From NCBI GenBank assembly GCA_009380075.1, contig WHSO01000012.1:1-64000 (forward strand): a DNA stretch of 64,000 nt, written 5' to 3'. Shown piece by piece: positions 60,354 to 64,000 of this stretch. Source of the DNA: Alphaproteobacteria bacterium. Its GTDB lineage: Bacteria; Pseudomonadota; Alphaproteobacteria; SMXQ01. Position 1 is the first letter of the stretch; each line of letters starts with the position of its first letter. Below the pieces are notes generated by a model. That model made no database searches and was not told the origin of the DNA. It saw only the letters and a list, made by a program, of their open reading frames with translations. Both the position numbers and the translations under genes were made by a program.

Positions 60354-61178
60354 ATGGGCACGCTCACGATGATGGACGGCACCGAGATCTTCTATAAGGA
60401 CTGGGGCGAAGGCCAGCCTATCGTGTTCCATCATGGATGGCCGCTCAGCGCCGATGACTGGGATAACCAGATGCTGTTCTTTCTGGAAAAAGGATATCGG
60501 GTCATCGCGCATGACCGGCGCGGGCACGGCCGCTCGACCCAGACGGCGACAGGCAACGACATGGACACCTATGCCGCCGATGTCGCCGAGCTCGTCGCGG
60601 CGCTCGATCTCAGGAACACCATCCACGTCGGACATTCGACCGGCGGCGGCGAGGTTGCACGCTACGTGGCCCGCCACGGCAAAAGCCGCGCGGCCAAGGC
60701 CGTGCTGATTGGCGCGGTCCCGCCGATCATGCTGAAGACCCCAAAGAACCCGGGTGGCCTGCCCCTCGACGTCTTCGACGGGTTCCGTGCCGCGCTCGCG
60801 GCCAACCGCGCGCAGTTCTTCCTCGACGTGCCGAGCGGTCCTTTCTACGGCTTCAATCGGCCCGGGGCGAAGGTGTCGCAGGGCGTGATCCAGAACTGGT
60901 GGTGCCAGGGCTTGATGGGCGGTGCCAAGGCTCACTACGACTGCATAAAGGCCTTCTCGGAAACCGATTTCACGGAAGACCTGCGGGCGATCGACGTTCC
61001 CGTCCTCATCATGCATGGCGATGACGACCAGATCGTCCCGATCGCGGACTCGGCGTTGCTGGCGATCAAGCTCCTCAAGAACGGCACGCTCAAGGTCTAT
61101 GAGGGTCTGCCGCACGGCATGTGCACCACCCATGCCGAACGCATCAACCCGGACCTTCTGGCCTTTATCCGGGGATGA
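60354..61178 (+). CDS. Alpha/beta hydrolase (non-haem chloroperoxidase-like)
   Basis: This 274-residue hydrolase of the haloperoxidase/esterase group has the oxyanion region [13 protein letters not shown] and the nucleophile elbow GHSTGGGE with Ser95. [13 protein letters not shown] holds the acid and GLPHGM the histidine. Such proteins hydrolyse esters or lactones and can form peracids; peroxidase names are historical. GAGGAGGGAGG precedes its ATG, 28 bases after the oxidoreductase stop, so it is probably in the same operon. Hydrolysis of an ester to yield the aldehyde or acid substrate is possible. Confidence 0.9.
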   Translation: MGTLTMMDGTEIFYKDWGEGQPIVFHHGWPLSADDWDNQMLFFLEKGYRVIAHDRRGHGRSTQTATGNDMDTYAADVAELVAALDLRNTIHVGHSTGGGEVARYVARHGKSRAAKAVLIGAVPPIMLKTPKNPGGLPLDVFDGFRAALAANRAQFFLDVPSGPFYGFNRPGAKVSQGVIQNWWCQGLMGGAKAHYDCIKAFSETDFTEDLRAIDVPVLIMHGDDDQIVPIADSALLAIKLLKNGTLKVYEGLPHGMCTTHAERINPDLLAFIRG

Positions 61179-61217
61179 CTTTCAGCGCCGCGCACCGGCG
61201 CCGCGATCGGGTGGAGC

Positions 61218-61949
61218 CTAAAGCACCGCGAGCATGGACGCGACCAGAGGGTGGCGCACGATATCCGAGTCGGTGAGGCGGATGACGCTGATGCGCCCCA
61301 CCGCGTCGAGCCGGCCCGCGACCTCCGACAGGCCCGACAGGCCGGGCAGCAGGTCGGTCTGGTCGGGGTCGCCGGCGACCACCATGGTCGACTGCCAGCC
61401 CAGCCGTGTCAGCAGCATCTTGATCTGGCCGAAGGTGCAGTTCTGGGCCTCGTCGATGACGATGAAGGAATTGTTGATGGTGCGGCCGCGCATGTAGGCA
61501 ACCGGCGCGATCTCGATGACGCCGTCGGCGATCATCTGCTTGACGCGCTTGTTGCCCAGCCGCTCGCCCAGCGCGTCGTAGAACGGCCTCAGGTAGGGCG
61601 CCAGCTTGGCCTGCAGGTCGCCGGGCAGGAAGCCGAGCGTCTCACCCGCCTCGACCGCCGGGCGCGTCAGCACGATACGTTCCACCTTTCCGCTCTCCAG
61701 CGCCTCCACCGCCTTGGCGATGGCGAGATAGGTCTTGCCGGTGCCCGCCGGCCCGAGCGCCAGCACCACGTTGTCGTGCTCGATGGCGTCGAGGAGCGCC
61801 GCCTGGTTGGCGCTCTTTGCCTTGACGTTGCGCACGTAGCGCGGCATGCCGGCCTTCCCGGGACCCGCGATCGGCTCGTTCGTGTCCGTCATCAGCGGAT
61901 GGATGCGCACGTCGGTGCGCCAGACCTTGCGTGGGGAACGTTTACCCAT
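61218..61949 (-). CDS. PhoH-like ATPase
   Basis: This is a 243-residue PhoH-family ATPase. Walker A is ALGPAGTGKTYLA, Walker B NSFIVIDEAQNCT, with VAGDPDQTDL as the following motif. The family is linked to RNA processing and YbeZ-like ribosome work. The ATG at 61949 follows GGAGG; longer frames upstream cross a repeat and have no similarity. It lacks the C-terminal PIN-type extension seen in some members. It converges with the hydrolase gene; a six-base GCGCCG/CGGCGC hairpin lies between them without a U-tract. Confidence 0.9.
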   Translation of the reverse strand: MGKRSPRKVWRTDVRIHPLMTDTNEPIAGPGKAGMPRYVRNVKAKSANQAALLDAIEHDNVVLALGPAGTGKTYLAIAKAVEALESGKVERIVLTRPAVEAGETLGFLPGDLQAKLAPYLRPFYDALGERLGNKRVKQMIADGVIEIAPVAYMRGRTINNSFIVIDEAQNCTFGQIKMLLTRLGWQSTMVVAGDPDQTDLLPGLSGLSEVAGRLDAVGRISVIRLTDSDIVRHPLVASMLAVL

Positions 61950-61957
61950 AAGACCTC

Positions 61958-61991
61958 CAGTTGCGACAGGTAAGGCAGTTGCGACAGGTAA
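61958..61991. repeat. 16-base direct repeat before the PhoH-like gene
   Basis: CAGTTGCGACAGGTAA occurs at 61958-61973 and again at 61976-61991, with GG between (18-base period). On the minus strand it lies immediately before the GGAGG ribosome site of the PhoH-like gene. It could be an operator for a repressor or a slippage duplication. Confidence 0.85.
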
Positions 61992-62194
61992 CGATGATCG
62001 GGCGGGCCCGGAATCAAACATGGCTTCCGGCAGGACACCGGAAGCCATCGAAAACGCGGCGGTTGGGGAGGTTGAGACGCGGACCCGGCAACTCGACAAC
62101 GGCGAAAACCCCGTGAGCATTGACCGACAGCGGGAATCATATCGGCAAAACCGTGAAAGTCCAATGACAACCGGGGTATTTCGACGGCCTGCCT

Positions 62195-63919
62195 TCAACC
62201 CGGCCCGGTAAGCCCCCGGAAGAACGCGGTGGCGCCGAGGCGCAGGTTCCTCAGGGCATAACCCCCCTCCTGCACCACCAGGGTGGGCCAGCCCGGCGCC
62301 GCCAGCATCTCCCCGATGCGGCGCATGCCCCGTTCGTTGATGCTGAAACTGCCGGTGGGATCGCCCGCCATGATGTCGAAACCCAGCGAAACGACCAGGT
62401 AATCCGGCTTGAAACGCGCGAAAAGGCGCAGGGCACGGGCCAGAGTGTCGGCATAAACGGCGTTGTCGGCGCCTGGAAAGAGCGGAAAATTGCGGTTGAA
62501 ACCCTTGCCCGTGCCGGTTCCACGCTCGTCCGGGAAGCCCGCGAAGTAGGGGTAGGTGGTGCGTGGATGGCCGTGGATGGAGACGAAATACACGTCGGCG
62601 CGCTCGTAAAAGATGTCCTGGGAGCCGTTGCCGTGGTGGTGGTCGATGTCGAGAAAGGCGATGCGCCCCCGCTTCGACAGCCAATTTGCGGCGATGGCGG
62701 CGTTGTTGAAGTAGCAGAACCCGCCGAAGGCACGCCGTTCGGCGTGGTGTCCGGGCGGGCGGCACAGCACGTAGGCGAGCTCCGCGCCGCCGGCGACCAG
62801 TTCGGCGCCGGTCAGTGCCGCGTCCACCGCCGCGCGCGCCGCGCGGTAGGCGTTGCGGGTCACGGGCGTGAAGGTGTCGATGCAGTAGTACCCCGCCTGC
62901 ATGTCCCAGGTCCGGGGGATGCGGTCGGGCCGGCGGATCGGGAACACGTTGGGGTAGAGGTTCTGGTTCGGCTTGAGTTCGGTCTCGGCGCGGGCGAGGA
63001 AGCGCACCAGGTCCGCGTCGTGCACCGCGAGGATATGGCGGCGGCCGAATTGTTCGGCCTTGTGGTCGACGACGGCGAAGGGCTGCAGGCCGCGCCGGAT
63101 GAAGGTGACCCGCGCCGGCCGCTCGACGTAGCCGCGCTCGCGCAGGTGGTGGATCTGGTGGGCATCGCCGGTGGAGACCAGGTGGATCGTCCGCCCCGCG
63201 CCGAACGCCCCCGGTTGCGGGCGCGGCCGGACGTAGCGCGGCTCGCGCAGGCGGATGGGATCGTCCTTGACCGAGGCGACGATCTCGCGCACCAGCGGAT
63301 CGTCCGCCGCCATGCCGCCCTTGATGGCGAGGATGCGCTGGATGAACGCGCGCAGGCGCGCGCGCGACAGGGGACGGCCGCTGTCCAGGTCGTCGTAGAC
63401 GAGGAAGGTGTAGTAGCCCTGGTTCGCCCGGGTCTTCAGGGATTCGTATTTGGTGCCGACGATGGGCCGCGCGCCCAGCCGTTCATAGAGCGTCATGCGC
63501 CGCTTGTTGATGGCGAGCCGCTTCCTGTCCGCGAGCAGCGCCTCCTCGTCGGGCGGCACGTCCATCAGCAGGCCGGCGTAGCGCCGCTCGACCAGGAATT
63601 CCTCGGTCGCCTCGTAGAGCGCGGTGCCGTAGCCGCGGCTGGCGCGCCGAGGGTCGCTCACGATGTAGTCGAGATAGGCGAGCCGGAGCTCGGGGAACAG
63701 GAACGTCAGGGTAAAGCCGACGACGCGGCTCTTGGCCGCCTCGGCCACCAGCAGCACCGGCTCGAAATCGAGCTCGCTGCGGAAACGGAGCATCTCGGCG
63801 ATCTTCTCGGCGTACTGGGGATAGTACGCGAACGCCGCCTGGTACATGCGCAGGACCTGGGCGATGACCAATTGATCCTGGGCGCTGACGGCGGAATGGA
63901 TGCGGCGGATACGGAACAT
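62195..63919 (-). CDS. GNAT acetyltransferase fused to a histone deacetylase-family domain
   Basis: This 574-residue protein joins two opposed activities. Residues ~15-180 form a GNAT fold, with LLVAEAAKSRVVGFTL and the acetyl-CoA loop RASRGYGTALYE. Residues ~265-574 form a class II-type deacetylase: RPPGHHAERRAFGGFCYFNN with His391-His392, zinc ligands Asp426/His428 in DIDHHHGNG and Asp515 in LGFDIMAGD, and Tyr554 in EGGYALRNL. All catalytic residues are present. It could act on protein lysines, polyamines or acetylated metabolites. The gene appears single, with a 245-base gap to the PhoH-like gene. Bacterial single-domain members are known; the fusion makes this entry notable. Confidence 0.9.
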   Translation of the reverse strand: MFRIRRIHSAVSAQDQLVIAQVLRMYQAAFAYYPQYAEKIAEMLRFRSELDFEPVLLVAEAAKSRVVGFTLTFLFPELRLAYLDYIVSDPRRASRGYGTALYEATEEFLVERRYAGLLMDVPPDEEALLADRKRLAINKRRMTLYERLGARPIVGTKYESLKTRANQGYYTFLVYDDLDSGRPLSRARLRAFIQRILAIKGGMAADDPLVREIVASVKDDPIRLREPRYVRPRPQPGAFGAGRTIHLVSTGDAHQIHHLRERGYVERPARVTFIRRGLQPFAVVDHKAEQFGRRHILAVHDADLVRFLARAETELKPNQNLYPNVFPIRRPDRIPRTWDMQAGYYCIDTFTPVTRNAYRAARAAVDAALTGAELVAGGAELAYVLCRPPGHHAERRAFGGFCYFNNAAIAANWLSKRGRIAFLDIDHHHGNGSQDIFYERADVYFVSIHGHPRTTYPYFAGFPDERGTGTGKGFNRNFPLFPGADNAVYADTLARALRLFARFKPDYLVVSLGFDIMAGDPTGSFSINERGMRRIGEMLAAPGWPTLVVQEGGYALRNLRLGATAFFRGLTGPG

Positions 63920-64000
63920 GGGCCATTCTAGCCCGGATTCCTGGCCCCAGCGACGGCGCCGCTTGCTACACTGCGGGGCAACGAAACCCGATGGGAGGAC
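63920..64000. other. Right-edge promoter/leader of a gene beyond the window
   Basis: The last bases end in GATGGGAGGAC, a strong ribosome site for a plus-strand gene whose start codon would lie just past the edge. TTGCTACACTG just before it may be part of its promoter. Confidence 0.4.

Noticed and set aside
61178-61217. Possible bidirectional terminator between the hydrolase and PhoH-like genes
   Set aside because: Only a six-base GCGCCG/CGGCGC stem is present, with no U-tract on either strand.
1-64000. CRISPR array, rRNA or toxin-antitoxin pair
   Set aside because: No regularly spaced repeats of 25-40 bases, no rRNA sequence and no recognisable toxin-antitoxin pair were found. The only repeats are the short ones listed.

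Overview
The window looks like chromosomal DNA of a GC-rich alphaproteobacterium. The clearest sign is a perfect GTTC-N7-GTTC (alphaproteobacterial LexA) box in front of dinB. The gene content also fits: a serine recombinase with two RepB-type ParB proteins, TctC/Bug solute-binding proteins, and many amidohydrolase and aromatic-acid genes. I cannot name a genus.

Bases 1-15,130 are accessory in character. Reading leftward, a large serine recombinase is translationally coupled to a ParB-like gene and closely followed by a second, then by a secreted SNase-type nuclease. To the right lie a regulator interrupted by an amber codon, a probable SOS unit (dinB plus a helix-turn-helix gene), two short conserved-looking ORFs, a cluster of TTCCCTG repeats, an ABC-F ATPase with a decayed MFS gene behind it, two transglutaminase-like genes with an N-formylglutamate amidohydrolase, and an Asp/Glu-racemase-type gene. 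By eye the base composition rises and the gene type changes around 15.2-15.5 kb. That is my best guess for one edge of an island or mosaic segment.

Bases 15,500-27,050 carry a beta-hydroxyacid dehydrogenase, an exported methyltransferase-like protein, a dead GIY-YIG nuclease gene, a TctC-type binding protein, an isocitrate lyase/PEP mutase-family protein without the usual cysteine, an RND efflux pair with a TetR regulator and three matching operator-like sites, and a LysR regulator.

Bases 27,440-54,310 form a catabolic and uptake region in three strand blocks. The first plus-strand block runs RidA, Gfo/Idh/MocA dehydrogenase, 4,5-dihydroxyphthalate-decarboxylase-like protein, Rieske oxygenase, UbiD decarboxylase, two tandem ABC binding proteins, ATPase, fused permease and SDR. 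It meets a minus-strand block (SDR, TctC, amidohydrolase, LysR). A LysR-type palindrome separates that block from a second plus-strand block: amidohydrolase, TctC, amidohydrolase, cysteine-less racemase-like protein, MmgE/PrpD, RidA, molybdenum hydroxylase large subunit, small membrane protein and ABC binding protein. Together these genes could import an aromatic or branched carboxylate, hydroxylate it, remove carboxyl groups and hydrolyse the products. The substrate is unknown. Five of the six binding proteins end in a lysine-rich tail.

Bases 54,350-64,000 hold a split YeeE/YedE transporter, an AraC regulator facing a three-subunit molybdenum aldehyde oxidoreductase operon with a tandem operator-like repeat between them, an alpha/beta hydrolase, a PhoH-type ATPase and a GNAT-histone deacetylase fusion. 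No rRNA, tRNA or CRISPR array was recognised.
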